A DNA stretch of 64,000 nucleotides from Oleispira sp036960605 (GCA_036960605.1 JBALXI010000027.1:1-64000), one strand, 5' to 3'. Counted from the stretch's first letter, positions 52,871 to 62,540 are shown. Made by a program: numbers and translations. Notes: a model not told the origin generated them from the letters alone.

Positions 52871-52908
52871 AAAAAAGCCCAACTCAGAAAACTGACTTGG
52901 GCTTTTTT
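52871..52908 (+). terminator. Bidirectional terminator between rph and crc
   Basis: AAAAAAGCCCAA-C-TCAG pairs with CTGA-C-TTGGGCTTTTTT around AAAA. Both strands end in a six-T run, so it can stop rph; from the crc side it lies about 55 bases beyond the stop. Confidence 0.9.
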
Positions 52909-52963
52909 GGGCTTCTCTCAAGGTGACGCAGCATACCCTTTCACGATAGAGCGCGAATTCGAC

Positions 52964-53737
52964 TTACTCGTCGTCGAATTCGTATTCAACCAATACCGGT
53001 GCATGGTTGCTAAAGACTTGGTTTTTCAAGATTTTAGATTCCACCACATACTGGCGAATATCGGGTGTACAGATCTGATAATCAAATCTGAAGCCTTCGC
53101 TATTACGGCGACGAGCTTCTTCATTCGGCCAATAGGTGAATTGATTCTCACCAAAGTTAGCTTCACGAAATGCATCAACAAATCCAACCGGTCCAAACGC
53201 TTGATCTAAGAAGGCTCGTTCTTCTAATAAGAAGCCCGATTCATCTTGTTGTTGGCGCCAGTCGGCGACATCAATTGTTTTGTGAGCGGCTTCAAAATTA
53301 CCACAGAAAATAAACTCACGACGTTTGCGGCGAGTTTTTTTCAAATGGCTCAAGAATTCTTGCTGAAACGCGAGCTTGTCTTCTAGGCTATGGAAAGCAT
53401 CTTCTTTTGGAAAAAGAATGCTACCAATGCTGACATTTTCAAAGTCGGCTTGGATATAGCGTCCTTGAAAATCGCACCCAGGGAAGCCTAGCCCAGTCAT
53501 AATTGCTTTTGGCAATTCGCGGGTATAGATAGCGACGCCTGAATAATCGTCGGTTTCCCCTTCGAAAAAATATCCATTATAACCATCAGGGTATAATACG
53601 CTGTCGGGCAGCTTATATTCTCTATCTAGGGTATTTTGGATGCACACAACATCCGCTTGCTCTTCATTCAGCCATTCGAAGAGCCCTTGTTCGGCGGCTT
53701 TTTTTAAGCCGTCAACGTGTAGGCTGATGATCCTCAT
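52964..53737 (-). CDS. crc: Catabolite repression control protein Crc
   Basis: An exonuclease III-like protein that in Pseudomonas acts with Hfq to block translation of catabolic mRNAs. MRIISLHVDGLKKAAEQGLF opens the sequence, and RRKRREFIFCGNFEAAHKTI, GFRFDYQICTPD and FSNHAPVLVEYEF are recognisable Crc blocks. The start at 53737 has AGGA seven bases before it and gives 257 residues (P. aeruginosa 259). Its upstream DNA overlaps the pyrE leader, as in Pseudomonas. Presence of crc suggests Pseudomonas-style carbon catabolite control. Confidence 0.93.
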   Translation of the reverse strand: MRIISLHVDGLKKAAEQGLFEWLNEEQADVVCIQNTLDREYKLPDSVLYPDGYNGYFFEGETDDYSGVAIYTRELPKAIMTGLGFPGCDFQGRYIQADFENVSIGSILFPKEDAFHSLEDKLAFQQEFLSHLKKTRRKRREFIFCGNFEAAHKTIDVADWRQQQDESGFLLEERAFLDQAFGPVGFVDAFREANFGENQFTYWPNEEARRRNSEGFRFDYQICTPDIRQYVVESKILKNQVFSNHAPVLVEYEFDDE

Positions 53738-53854
53738 ACATGGTTCCTGCATACTGAAGAGTGTATGATACCTGATCCTTATGGATCTAGGGTAACTTCT
53801 GGTTAGGATTCTTTGTTGCTGAAACCAGAACAGCAATATTTATTAAGGCTTATT

Positions 53855-54499
53855 ATGCAAAATTATCAACGTGACTTCATCGAATTCGCTATTAAACAGG
53901 GTGTATTGAAGTTTGGCGAGTTCACTCTTAAATCGGGGCGAGTAAGCCCTTATTTCTTCAATGCCGGATTGTTTAATACCGGTAAAGCTCTCGCAGAGAT
54001 TGGTCGCTTCTATGCTGCCGCCCTTGAAGCCGCTGATGTTGAATATGATGTTATTTTTGGCCCAGCGTACAAAGGCATTCCTCTAGCCACTACGTTGAGC
54101 GTAGCTCTTTTTGATAAATATGGAAAAGATGTACCTTACGTTTTTAACCGTAAAGAAGCAAAAGCCCACGGTGAAGGCGGCACATTGGTCGGATCGGCGT
54201 TAGAAGGCCGAGTTTTAATCGTTGATGACGTAATTACCGCGGGAACTGCCATTCGTGAAGTGATGTCTATGATAGAGGCTGCGCCAGATGCTAAGCCAGC
54301 GGCTACACTTATAGCACTAGATCGCCAAGAAAAAGGCAAAGCAGAAGAATCTGCTATTCAAGAAGTCGAGCGTGACTATGGTATTCCAGTGATTAGTATT
54401 GTTAAGTTAGAGCAAGTATTGGCCTATGTTGCCGATCAGCCAGAATTAACGCAATATGCTGCATCAATCGAAGCATATCGCGAAAAATACGGAGTATAA
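53855..54499 (+). CDS. pyrE: Orotate phosphoribosyltransferase
   Basis: Transfers ribose-5-phosphate from PRPP to orotate in pyrimidine synthesis. The start MQNYQRDFIEFAIKQGVLKF and the catalytic FNRKEAKAHGEGG loop are present, as is the PRPP site VLIVDDVITAGTAIRE (about residues 119-134). The length of 214 residues is standard. ATG 53855 has AAGG seven bases upstream; the frame opens earlier at 53813 but that part overlaps the crc leader. It is followed after two bases by the DUF4124 gene. Confidence 0.97.
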   Translation: MQNYQRDFIEFAIKQGVLKFGEFTLKSGRVSPYFFNAGLFNTGKALAEIGRFYAAALEAADVEYDVIFGPAYKGIPLATTLSVALFDKYGKDVPYVFNRKEAKAHGEGGTLVGSALEGRVLIVDDVITAGTAIREVMSMIEAAPDAKPAATLIALDRQEKGKAEESAIQEVERDYGIPVISIVKLEQVLAYVADQPELTQYAASIEAYREKYGV

Positions 54500-54501
54500 G
54501 T

Positions 54502-55140
54502 ATGAGGCTCGTAACGGCCGCTTTAATTTTAGCGTTAATAAGCCCAGTGGCTTTTGCAGCGAAATTATATCGATTTACAGTAGATGGTCAGATGATCCTC
54601 AAGGACCATATTCCTCCTGAATATGCACAGATGGGATATGACGTTCTAAATGATCAAGGTCTGATTGTTAAGCATGTCAGGCCAGCGCCTACGGCGACTG
54701 AGTTAGCCGCTATAGCTGCTAAAAAAGCGATAAAAGAAGCCCGTCTCGAGCGTATTCGTATTCGTCGCGAAGCAGATCAAGCCTTATTACGAGTCTACTC
54801 CAAGCCCGGCGATGTTGAGCGTGCGCGTCAGCGCAGCATTGATAATATCGATGGCTACATTAGTTTGCAGCAACGACGTATCGTTGATTTAACTGAAAAG
54901 CTTGAGCGTGCTCAAGGGCGAGCAGCCAATCAGGAGCGGGCAGGTCAAGAAATACCTGTTGATATGCGTTTTGAAATAGCACAATTGCAAAAGCAAATTC
55001 GTGAAAGCCATGCCAATGTTAAAATCCGTAAAACGAATAAAACAGAAAGTACTAAGGTGTTCGCTGAAGAATATACCCGCATGCAGCTCTTGTTAAAATA
55101 TCCGCCAGGAACGTTAGAGAGTGAAATTTCATTGGAATAA
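54502..55140 (+). CDS. Exported DUF4124-like protein with coiled coil
   Basis: 212 residues. A signal peptide (1-19, LVTAALILALISPVAFAA) precedes a short domain (KLYRFTVDGQMILKDHIPPE) of the DUF4124 type, then a long Arg/Glu/Gln-rich helix (about 65-180) likely to form a coiled coil. The function is unknown. It begins two bases after pyrE, suggesting a shared transcript, and ends at a terminator hairpin. Confidence 0.75.
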   Translation: MRLVTAALILALISPVAFAAKLYRFTVDGQMILKDHIPPEYAQMGYDVLNDQGLIVKHVRPAPTATELAAIAAKKAIKEARLERIRIRREADQALLRVYSKPGDVERARQRSIDNIDGYISLQQRRIVDLTEKLERAQGRAANQERAGQEIPVDMRFEIAQLQKQIRESHANVKIRKTNKTESTKVFAEEYTRMQLLLKYPPGTLESEISLE

Positions 55141-55201
55141 ACGAGTTATATTGATAAAAGTTAATAGGTTATGAGTTCATCGATATTTGGATCGTTAAAC
55201 T

Positions 55202-55234
55202 AACAAAGGAGCCATTGGCTCCTTTGTTAGTTTT
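55202..55234 (+). terminator. Terminator hairpin between the DUF4124 gene and slmA
   Basis: AACAAAGGAGCC and GGCTCCTTTGTT form a perfect 12-bp stem with an ATT loop, followed by AGTTTT. The two flanking genes converge on it. Confidence 0.75.
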
Positions 55235-55258
55235 GAATCGAACCTGTCGGAAAATAAC

Positions 55259-55861
55259 TTAACCTGTGCTGCGCAGTAGCTGCTGGTTAATGGACTTCCA
55301 TTGCTCTGGCCAGTATAGCGTGGGTGAAACATTGAATTCAGTGCGAACGTATTGGCGGATGCGGCCTTCAATCAAAGCATTGAGCATATTGGCAGTAGCC
55401 GCTAGCGGCATACTAGTCACTTTTTGTTCACGTAGTTCAGCTTCACGTAATATTTGCTTAAATTGAGTTTCTAAGCGTTCAAAAAACTGATGAATACGTT
55501 GACGTAAACGATCCGTTTCCCCGACTAAGGCATCGCCTGCTAAGAGGCGGCACATACCAGGATTCTTTTCAGCAAAGGTCAGGACTAAAGTCATCGTCTT
55601 TTCGCAACGCACATCGGCCTCAGAAAAATCTTGTAAAATCCGACTGGTACGAGAAAAAATAGCGTCCTCAATGAACTCGATGAGTCCTTCAAACATCTTC
55701 GCCTTACTGGGAAAGTGGCGATACAGCGCCGCTTCTGAAACGCCCACGGTTTTAGCGATATTCGCGGTCGTTATTTTGCCGCCAGGATTGATTTCTAGCA
55801 TGTGAACAACCGCTTGCAAAATTTGGTCACGGCGTGAAATTTTAACTTCAACTTCGCTCAT
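55259..55861 (-). CDS. slmA: Nucleoid occlusion factor SlmA
   Basis: A TetR-family protein that blocks FtsZ assembly over the nucleoid by binding specific DNA sites. RRDQILQAVVHMLEINPGGK and the helix-turn-helix TTANIAKTVGVSEAALYRHF are characteristic, and the C-terminal LIEGRIRQYVRTEF is the FtsZ-contact side. The length is 200 residues (E. coli 198). It lies 13 bases after argB on the same strand; the argB-slmA pair is common in Pseudomonas-like genomes. Confidence 0.94.
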   Translation of the reverse strand: MSEVEVKISRRDQILQAVVHMLEINPGGKITTANIAKTVGVSEAALYRHFPSKAKMFEGLIEFIEDAIFSRTSRILQDFSEADVRCEKTMTLVLTFAEKNPGMCRLLAGDALVGETDRLRQRIHQFFERLETQFKQILREAELREQKVTSMPLAATANMLNALIEGRIRQYVRTEFNVSPTLYWPEQWKSINQQLLRSTG

Positions 55862-55874
55862 AATAACTCCCTTA

Positions 55875-56777
55875 TTATGCTTTACGGTTAGTAATTAGCG
55901 TGCCCACGCCTTCATCAGTGAAGAGTTCTAGCAAGGTTGAATTAGGTACGCGGCCATCAATAATATGGGCACTGGTAACCCCTGCATGAACGGCATCAAG
56001 AGCGCATTGGATCTTCGGTAACATACCACCATAAATGGTGCCGTCAGCGATCAAATCATCGACTTCTTTAGTACTGAGCCCGGTTAATACTTCACCGCTC
56101 TTATCCTGTAAACCAGATATATTGGTCAACAAAATCAGTTTTTCAGCGCGTAATACTTCAGCCACCTTGCCGGCAACTAAGTCAGCATTAATGTTGTAAG
56201 ACTCGCCCTCAGGACCGACACCTATCGGCGCAATAACAGGAATGAAATCACTTTGAGAAAGCATATCTAATACTTGAGTATTCACTCTGGTGACTTCACC
56301 CACGTGACCGATATCAATGATCTCAGGCTGCTGCATCCCCGGTGTTTGTTGCGTTACATGAAGCTTTTTAGCGTGCAATAATTGGCCGTCTTTACCGGTT
56401 AAGCCAATGGCTTTGCCGCCATTTTGGTTAATCAGGTTAACGATATCTTTATTAACTTGACCACCAAGGACCATTTCAACCACGTCCATAGCTTCAGTGG
56501 TGGTGACACGCATGCCATTAACGAATTCACTTTGGATATTTAGCTTATCAAGCATCTCACCAATTTGTGGGCCACCACCATGAATAACAATCGGGTTAAT
56601 ACCGATTAGCTTGAGCATCACCATGTCGCGAGCAAAGCTATTCTTCAAAGTATCGTCTGTCATGGCGTTACCGCCGTATTTAACTACGATGGTCTTGCCA
56701 CTGAACTTTTGCAGGTAAGGCAGGGCTTCACTAAGCACCTTAGTGGTGATCACTGCTTCTTTGCGACTCAATGGCAT
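55875..56777 (-). CDS. argB: Acetylglutamate kinase
   Basis: Phosphorylates N-acetylglutamate in arginine synthesis. VVKYGGNAMTDDTLKNSFAR and IHGGGPQIGEMLDKL form the nucleotide and substrate sites, and GMLPKIQCALDAVHAGV is the conserved C-terminal part. The 300 residues and the N-terminal helix (ITTKVLSEALPYLQKFSGKT) indicate the arginine-inhibited hexameric type, as in Pseudomonas. It lies 159 bases after algC and 13 bases before slmA. Confidence 0.96.
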   Translation of the reverse strand: MPLSRKEAVITTKVLSEALPYLQKFSGKTIVVKYGGNAMTDDTLKNSFARDMVMLKLIGINPIVIHGGGPQIGEMLDKLNIQSEFVNGMRVTTTEAMDVVEMVLGGQVNKDIVNLINQNGGKAIGLTGKDGQLLHAKKLHVTQQTPGMQQPEIIDIGHVGEVTRVNTQVLDMLSQSDFIPVIAPIGVGPEGESYNINADLVAGKVAEVLRAEKLILLTNISGLQDKSGEVLTGLSTKEVDDLIADGTIYGGMLPKIQCALDAVHAGVTSAHIIDGRVPNSTLLELFTDEGVGTLITNRKA

Positions 56778-56936
56778 GGAATAATTTCCTAATTAAAAAA
56801 TAGATGAGCAAATAAAAATGTTTGGCGGCGCAGTATAGCTTGGCCGCCTAGTAGAATCATCTATCGAATGAAGATGATCAGCAAAAATCCTGCAATGATA
56901 TCGCTATCATCACAGAATGATCTGTATTTTCAGCGC

Positions 56937-59441
56937 TTAGAAGGGAATCTGTAGCTCAGGTGCATGGCGTTGTAAGGCGCTTTTATACAATAACTGAATG
57001 CGCTGTAAGGCTTCGTTATTATCGCCGGCAAAGCGTAGGGTCAATTTAGGTGAGGTATTAGACGCTCTCACTAGGCCCCAGCCGTCTTCGAAATCTGAAC
57101 GGAGGCCATCAATTGTCGATACCCGTGCTCCTTGCTGCAGACTTGGTTCGGATGCTAGTTTTTGGATGATGGAGAATTTGCTTTTATCATCGGCATTAAT
57201 GGTAATCTCTGCGGTGGAAACATCGTCAGGAAATTCAGTGAAAATTTGTGAGACGGATACCATTTGGTGGCTTAATAGTTCTAATAATCTAGCGCTGACA
57301 TAAAGACTATCATCGAAGCCATACCAGCGATCACGAAAATAAATGTGACCACTGAGCTCGCCCCCTAAAACGGCTTGCAGCTCTTCCATTTTAGCCTTTA
57401 TCAGGCTATGACCGGTTTTCCACATCGTCGGGCGCCCGCCTGCACGTGAAATGACCTGATTCAGCCGGCGAGAAGATTTTATGTCATAAACCACATCGCA
57501 GCCTGGTTGACGGCTAATAATATCTTTCGCTAAAAACATCAAAATACGATCAGGCATAATGATTACACCTTGTTCATCGACAAGACCTATTCGGTCGCCG
57601 TCACCATCAACAGCGATGCCTAAATCAGCTTGTTGCTCAATGACTGCTTTTTGTAGCGCGAGTAGATTCTTAGGATCGCTAGGGTCTGGGTCATGATTGG
57701 GAAAATGACCGTCGACATCACAAAATAATGGGATAATGTTTATCCCCATGTTCTTCAATAGCTGCTGACCAATAGGACCTGCAATGCCATTACCGGCATC
57801 AAACACAACTTTCAATGGGCGGCTTAATTGTATGTCGCTTTGAATACGGTCTAGATAGTCTTGGCTTAGATTCCTTTCCTCTACTTGGCCCTGGCCAGAG
57901 CGGAAGTCTTTCCGCTGAATTCTATGATAAAGAGCCATTAGTGATTCTTTGGACAGCGTTTGGCGATCGATGACGATTTTAAAGCCATTGTAGGTAGCAG
58001 AATTATGACTGCCAGTAATCATAATACCGTTATGGCTTTCTAACTCATGGCATGCGTAATACAGCATTCCCGTGACTACAGAACCAATATTGATAACATC
58101 ACAACCTGTGGCGAGAAGACCTTTTTGCAATGCCTGAGCAAATTCAGGGCTTGATAAGCGACCATCCCAGGCTAATATTATTTTGCTTTCACCACGAATT
58201 AAAAGTTCGCTACCGAGTGCTAGGCCAACTTGCTCGGCGACCTCTGGTGTGAGGTTATCGCCCACGGTGCCCCGAATGTCGTAAGCGCGGAATATGGACG
58301 CAGGGACATTAACAGTATGGTGATCTACTTCTTCAACCATGACTTGAGGAAGTGGTGCGCTCATGTGGCTAGGGGCTGTTCCCGTCACTACGGCGGTAGC
58401 CTTAGTCACAGATTGGGTTAGTTCAATTTGTTGCTTTTCACGCTCAACTAAAGGGGTTTTGATTTCTTCGCTATCACGCACAATACCTTTAGAATTTGCT
58501 AGGTGCTCCATCGCTTTACCTAAGTCATGGAATACCTTGATATTGAATTTTGGCCACTCATTTTCACCCTTACGAAAAAGATGGCGAACATAATTGATGA
58601 GTAACAATTGGTTATGATCGATTTCACGCTTTTGCAGCCAAGTAATAATGAATAAGGTGATCAGAGTGCCTAGCAGCGCCACGATCCACGGGGTCACGAT
58701 GGAGGCTGTGGCCAGTTGTGGACGAGTATCGGCGGGAATAAAGGTTAAAAACCAATAATCATTAATGGATTCGGTCACTACGGTTAAGCGGGAATTACTT
58801 TTAGCACCAATTTCAAAAACCTGTAAGCCTTTGTTGGGATCGTCTTTTAAAACCTGTCGTGTCGAAATTAATCCATGTTTAGCCGCTGCTCCCGAGCGTA
58901 ATTGATCAAGCCAGTCAGTACCGTATTCGATTAATAAAATACCTTTAACGGTTTGTGAGTAATCTTTGATGGGCGTGGCTAAATAAAATCGAATCTTGCC
59001 ATTGCGCTGAACGGCTTCTAAGGGCAGTTCTTTACCCGAGAGCGTTCTCGTCGCGAGTTCTTGCACGGCATAGCCGAATCGATCTTGTAAACCTAAGGCG
59101 GTTAAATTATCGAGAATGAATATTTGTTCGGCACCGGTAATTAATGATTTTAGAGTGCGTTTCCAACTGAGATTTTCTTGTTCAAGATAGTCAATGGTTG
59201 CGGCGTGACGAGCAGCATTTTTTTGCTGCATTTGTGTTTCAGCAAGCTTGATTCTTAGGCTATGGGCCATTTGCTGAGCCATGGCATGGGCATATTCTTT
59301 ATCTAAACTGGCTTGAGCAAATAGGTTCACTTGCAAACTCTGCATCGAGAGGCCTAGGGAAATAAATAACAGGGCGACCCAAATACCCAGTCGGTTATAA
59401 AACGCCAGTGTGCGTTTAGGTGCTTTCATTTCCACAGCCAT
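56937..59441 (-). CDS. algC: Phosphomannomutase/phosphoglucomutase AlgC with long membrane N-terminus
   Basis: Interconverts mannose- or glucose-6- and 1-phosphates for exopolysaccharide and lipopolysaccharide. The catalytic half (about residues 375-834) has the phosphoserine loop GIMITGSHNSATYNGFK, metal site DGDGDRIGLVD, sugar-binding GGELSGHIYFRDRWYGFDDS and the phosphate site RASNTSPKLTLRF. The first 370 residues add two hydrophobic segments (about 15-35 and 243-265) around an extracytoplasmic sensor-like domain, then a charged linker. AAGGA six bases before the start supports the long form. Pseudomonas genomes have a similar extension, often missed in annotation. Confidence 0.92.
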   Translation of the reverse strand: MAVEMKAPKRTLAFYNRLGIWVALLFISLGLSMQSLQVNLFAQASLDKEYAHAMAQQMAHSLRIKLAETQMQQKNAARHAATIDYLEQENLSWKRTLKSLITGAEQIFILDNLTALGLQDRFGYAVQELATRTLSGKELPLEAVQRNGKIRFYLATPIKDYSQTVKGILLIEYGTDWLDQLRSGAAAKHGLISTRQVLKDDPNKGLQVFEIGAKSNSRLTVVTESINDYWFLTFIPADTRPQLATASIVTPWIVALLGTLITLFIITWLQKREIDHNQLLLINYVRHLFRKGENEWPKFNIKVFHDLGKAMEHLANSKGIVRDSEEIKTPLVEREKQQIELTQSVTKATAVVTGTAPSHMSAPLPQVMVEEVDHHTVNVPASIFRAYDIRGTVGDNLTPEVAEQVGLALGSELLIRGESKIILAWDGRLSSPEFAQALQKGLLATGCDVINIGSVVTGMLYYACHELESHNGIMITGSHNSATYNGFKIVIDRQTLSKESLMALYHRIQRKDFRSGQGQVEERNLSQDYLDRIQSDIQLSRPLKVVFDAGNGIAGPIGQQLLKNMGINIIPLFCDVDGHFPNHDPDPSDPKNLLALQKAVIEQQADLGIAVDGDGDRIGLVDEQGVIIMPDRILMFLAKDIISRQPGCDVVYDIKSSRRLNQVISRAGGRPTMWKTGHSLIKAKMEELQAVLGGELSGHIYFRDRWYGFDDSLYVSARLLELLSHQMVSVSQIFTEFPDDVSTAEITINADDKSKFSIIQKLASEPSLQQGARVSTIDGLRSDFEDGWGLVRASNTSPKLTLRFAGDNNEALQRIQLLYKSALQRHAPELQIPF

Positions 59442-59540
59442 CCTAATTCCTTTTGTTATAATAGATTAGCAGCAGACCGAGATATTGGGGCTCTTCTGGC
59501 CCCTTATTTATAGCCTACTGCTTTTTAATTCCTAAAAAGG

Positions 59541-59996
59541 TTAGGCTCTACCAGAGTGACCAAACCCTCCTTCACCACGATCAGTGGCTTTGAATTCTTC
59601 AACGATGTCAAATTTAGCCTGTACCACGGGTACGATGATTAACTGGGCTAATCGTTCGCCGATTTCGATTGTAAAGGCTTGTTGTCCACGATTCCAGCAA
59701 GAAACCATCAGCTCGCCTTGATAATCAGAATCAATTAAGCCTACAAGGTTGCCAAGCACGATGCCATGTTTATGCCCTAGGCCAGAGCGCGGTAAAATCA
59801 TCGCTGCGATTGAAGGGTCTTCTAGGTAAATTGATAATCCGGTTGGGATTAGCTGGGTTTCACCTGGATGCAGCGTTAGCGGTGCATCTAAGCAAGCACG
59901 AAGATCTAAGCCAGCAGAACCTGCGGTTGCATATTCAGGCATTGGAATCTCGTTGCCAAGGCGAGGATCAAGGACTTTAACTTGTAGTTGTTTCAT
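59541..59996 (-). CDS. dut: Deoxyuridine 5'-triphosphate nucleotidohydrolase (dUTPase)
   Basis: Hydrolyses dUTP to dUMP, keeping uracil out of DNA and feeding dTMP synthesis. The trimeric dUTPase motifs are visible: AGSAGLDLRA (motif 1), PRSGLGHKHGI (2), GLIDSDYQGE (3), RLAQLIIVPV (4) and RGEGGFGHSG (5). The length of 151 residues is identical to E. coli. It starts four bases after the coaBC stop; coaBC-dut is a conserved operon. Confidence 0.98.
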   Translation of the reverse strand: MKQLQVKVLDPRLGNEIPMPEYATAGSAGLDLRACLDAPLTLHPGETQLIPTGLSIYLEDPSIAAMILPRSGLGHKHGIVLGNLVGLIDSDYQGELMVSCWNRGQQAFTIEIGERLAQLIIVPVVQAKFDIVEEFKATDRGEGGFGHSGRA

Positions 59997-60000
59997 TGTT

Positions 60001-61227
60001 TCATATCTTCTTAGAGTTTGTATTGTCAGTATATTGATGAGCGATTAATTCAATTAAGTCGTTTGACAAAGCGGACTTAGACATACGTGGAAAGTCTTGC
60101 TGGTTTTGTCCCCAGAAAACGGTAACCGAGTTACTATCACTATTGAAACCAATATCGGTATTCGAAACATCGTTAGCGATGATCATATTCAGATTTTTTT
60201 TCTCTAACTTACCACGCGCATACGTCGCGACATCTTGAGTTTCAGCGGCAAAACCGACGACGAAAGGCTTGTTTTCTAATTGAGCAATCGTTGCGACGAT
60301 ATCAGGGTTCTTTACCAACGCCATTTGTATTTGCTCGCCGGATTTTTTTATTTTCTGCTGCGCTACTTGCAGCGGGCGATAATCAGCAACGGCGGCTGCA
60401 GCGATAAAAATGTCACAGTTCTTTTGCTGTTCAAGGCTGGCTGCTAGCATTTCACTGGCACTGTCTACTTGGATTACTGCTACTTTTTCGGGTGCGGCTA
60501 AGCGTACAGGTCCACTGATAATGGTCACTCTTGCACCCGCATCACGAGCAGCTTCTGCTAAGGCGTAGCCCATTTTGCCAGAGCTATGATTGCTGATGAA
60601 ACGCACGGGGTCGATAGCTTCACGGGTTGGACCTGCAGTAATCACAACATCTAGGCCTGAGAGTGATCTTGAGGTGAATAATTTAGCGCACTGTTCAGCA
60701 ATTAAACTCGGTTCCAACATGCGCCCAGGGCCAATGTCCCCACAGGCTTGTTCGCCATCAGCAGGGCCAAAGCTATGAAACTTTTTACCTTTAAGATCGG
60801 TTAAGCGGCGGATATTGGCTTGCGTCATTTCATCACGCCACATCGCTTGATTCATAGCAGGGCAAATCGCGAGCGGAGCATCACTGGCTAAACAAAGGGT
60901 GGTTAACAAATCGTTGCCCATGCCTTGAGTTAAGCGCGCAATGAAATCTGCACTGGCCGGAGCTACTAAAATAATATCAGCCCAGCGTGCTAATTCGATG
61001 TGTCCCATGCCAGCTTCCGCTTCTGGGTCTAGCATTGAATAGTGGACAGGATTTCCTGATAGGGCCTGTAAGGTGAGTGGCGTAATAAACTCTTGTGCGG
61101 CCGAGGTCATTACGACTCGCACTTCTGCTTTTGCTTTACGCAGTTCGCGAACCAGCTCCGCAGCTTTGTAGGCTGCAATGCCACCTGTTACACCTAATAG
61201 AATACGTTTGTTGCAAAGTTGTTGCAT
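60001..61227 (-). CDS. coaBC: Bifunctional phosphopantothenoylcysteine synthetase/decarboxylase CoaBC (Dfp)
   Basis: Joins 4'-phosphopantothenate to cysteine and decarboxylates the product in coenzyme A synthesis. The N-terminal flavin decarboxylase (CoaC) has GVTGGIAAYKAAELVRELR and the conserved PAMNQAMW; the C-terminal synthetase (CoaB) has TAGPTREAIDPVRFISNHSS and the nucleotide-site end KNPDI. The length is 408 residues (E. coli 406). It is divergent from radC, 113 bases apart. Confidence 0.97.
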   Translation of the reverse strand: MQQLCNKRILLGVTGGIAAYKAAELVRELRKAKAEVRVVMTSAAQEFITPLTLQALSGNPVHYSMLDPEAEAGMGHIELARWADIILVAPASADFIARLTQGMGNDLLTTLCLASDAPLAICPAMNQAMWRDEMTQANIRRLTDLKGKKFHSFGPADGEQACGDIGPGRMLEPSLIAEQCAKLFTSRSLSGLDVVITAGPTREAIDPVRFISNHSSGKMGYALAEAARDAGARVTIISGPVRLAAPEKVAVIQVDSASEMLAASLEQQKNCDIFIAAAAVADYRPLQVAQQKIKKSGEQIQMALVKNPDIVATIAQLENKPFVVGFAAETQDVATYARGKLEKKNLNMIIANDVSNTDIGFNSDSNSVTVFWGQNQQDFPRMSKSALSNDLIELIAHQYTDNTNSKKI

Positions 61228-61340
61228 AGGAAGGCCCTTTAGATATCTGTTGGCAGTATATCAGTCGCAGCAGGCTAATCAAAAAGGGGATATGGATTTT
61301 TGTTAAGGGCAGATTTACGGTCCGGCTTTGAGGAATGAGT

Positions 61341-62015
61341 ATGTCAATAATAGACTGGCCAGCGGATGAAAGACCGCGAGAAAAATTACTGGCACGAGGT
61401 GCTGAACATTTATCCGATGCCGAGCTATTGGCTATTTTTTTGCGTACGGGGGTGAGTGGCAAAAGTGCGGTGGATTTAGCCCGAGATTTGCTGTCTGGTT
61501 TTGGTGGTTTACGTCAGCTTCTCACTGCCGATCAAGCCTCGTTTACTGAGATGCATGGGTTAGGGCCGGCGAAATATGCTCAGTTGCAAGCTGTTTTAGA
61601 AATGGCCAATCGGCATATGGCGCAAACTTTAGAGAAAGAGGGGGCGTTAACGAGTCCGCAATTAACTCAGCGCTATTTAATGGCACGACTTCGAGATAAG
61701 CAAAGTGAAGTTTTTGTCGCGTTATTTATGGATAGTCAGCACCGGGTGATTGAGTACGTTGAATTAGCACATGGCACGATTGATGGCGCTGCCGTTTATC
61801 CCCGAGAGGTGGTGAAGATTGCGTTGGCCAAAAATGCCGCCGCGGTGATTTTTGCTCACAACCATCCGTCAGGTATTGCTGAAGCGAGCCAAGCCGATAA
61901 AGCGATTACTGAGCGATTAGTCAAGGCGCTTTCTCTGCTTGATATTCGTGTTTTGGATCATATAATTATTGGTGATGGAGAATTCACGTCTTTTGCTGAA
62001 AAAGGCTGGTTATAA
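61341..62015 (+). CDS. radC: RadC-family JAMM protein
   Basis: Despite its name, the role of RadC in DNA repair is unproven. A helix-hairpin-helix (MHGLGPAKYAQLQA, about residues 71-84) precedes a JAMM/MPN metal domain with HNHPSGIAEASQADKAIT (HxH...D). ATG 61341 was chosen over 61335 because GAGG is seven bases from it and only one base from the other. The length is 224 residues (E. coli 222). It stands between coaBC and rpmB, as in E. coli. Confidence 0.94.
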   Translation: MSIIDWPADERPREKLLARGAEHLSDAELLAIFLRTGVSGKSAVDLARDLLSGFGGLRQLLTADQASFTEMHGLGPAKYAQLQAVLEMANRHMAQTLEKEGALTSPQLTQRYLMARLRDKQSEVFVALFMDSQHRVIEYVELAHGTIDGAAVYPREVVKIALAKNAAAVIFAHNHPSGIAEASQADKAITERLVKALSLLDIRVLDHIIIGDGEFTSFAEKGWL

Positions 62016-62087
62016 CTCTTATGCATGACTAACATGACGAATTAAGGATGAAAAAGGCCTGTTTGAGTAAAAAACAGTCCGCAGTCC

Positions 62088-62117
62088 TTGCACACGACCC
62101 CAATTTTTTGGTATAAA
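62088..62117 (+). promoter_or_regulatory. Promoter of rpmBG
   Basis: TTGCAC (62088-62093), an 18-base spacer and TATAAA (62112-62117). It leaves a leader of about 170 bases before rpmB, in which ribosomal-protein feedback could act. Nothing else is visible in the 277-bp gap after radC. Confidence 0.65.
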
Positions 62118-62292
62118 GCGCAACCCTTTTTTAAGGTCGTTGTGTTTCCGATGCTCTGCTTTGGTAAATACCACTTAAAAATTGAGGGAACTAACAGTTT
62201 CAGCTGGCACCTATTTAAGACCAGTTGATAACAAGATTTTTTGGATTCTTCGTAACGAAGATCTGATATTTATTGACTCGGGGCGAGTAACA

Positions 62293-62529
62293 ATGTCTAA
62301 AGTTTGTCAGGTTACAGGTAAGCGCCCTGTAACAGGAAATAATGTATCTCACTCAAACATCAAAAGTAAGCGTCGTTTTTTGCCGAACTTACAATCCCAT
62401 CGTTTTTGGGTTGAGACTGAGAACCGTTTTGTACGTTTACGCTTGACTACTAAAGCTATGCGTATTATCGACAAGAAGGGTATTGATGCCGTTCTTAAAG
62501 AAATCCGCGCACGCGGCGAAAAAGTTTAA
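62293..62529 (+). CDS. rpmB: 50S ribosomal protein L28
   Basis: A large-subunit ribosomal protein. It begins MSKVCQVTGKRPVTGNNVSH, followed by RFLPNLQSHRFWVE and RLRLTTKAMRIIDKKGID, the family pattern. The length of 78 residues is identical to E. coli. ATG 62293 was taken as start; the frame runs upstream to 62182 without a ribosome site or family similarity. It precedes rpmG by 11 bases. Confidence 0.98.
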   Translation: MSKVCQVTGKRPVTGNNVSHSNIKSKRRFLPNLQSHRFWVETENRFVRLRLTTKAMRIIDKKGIDAVLKEIRARGEKV

Positions 62530-62540
62530 AGGAGAAGATT

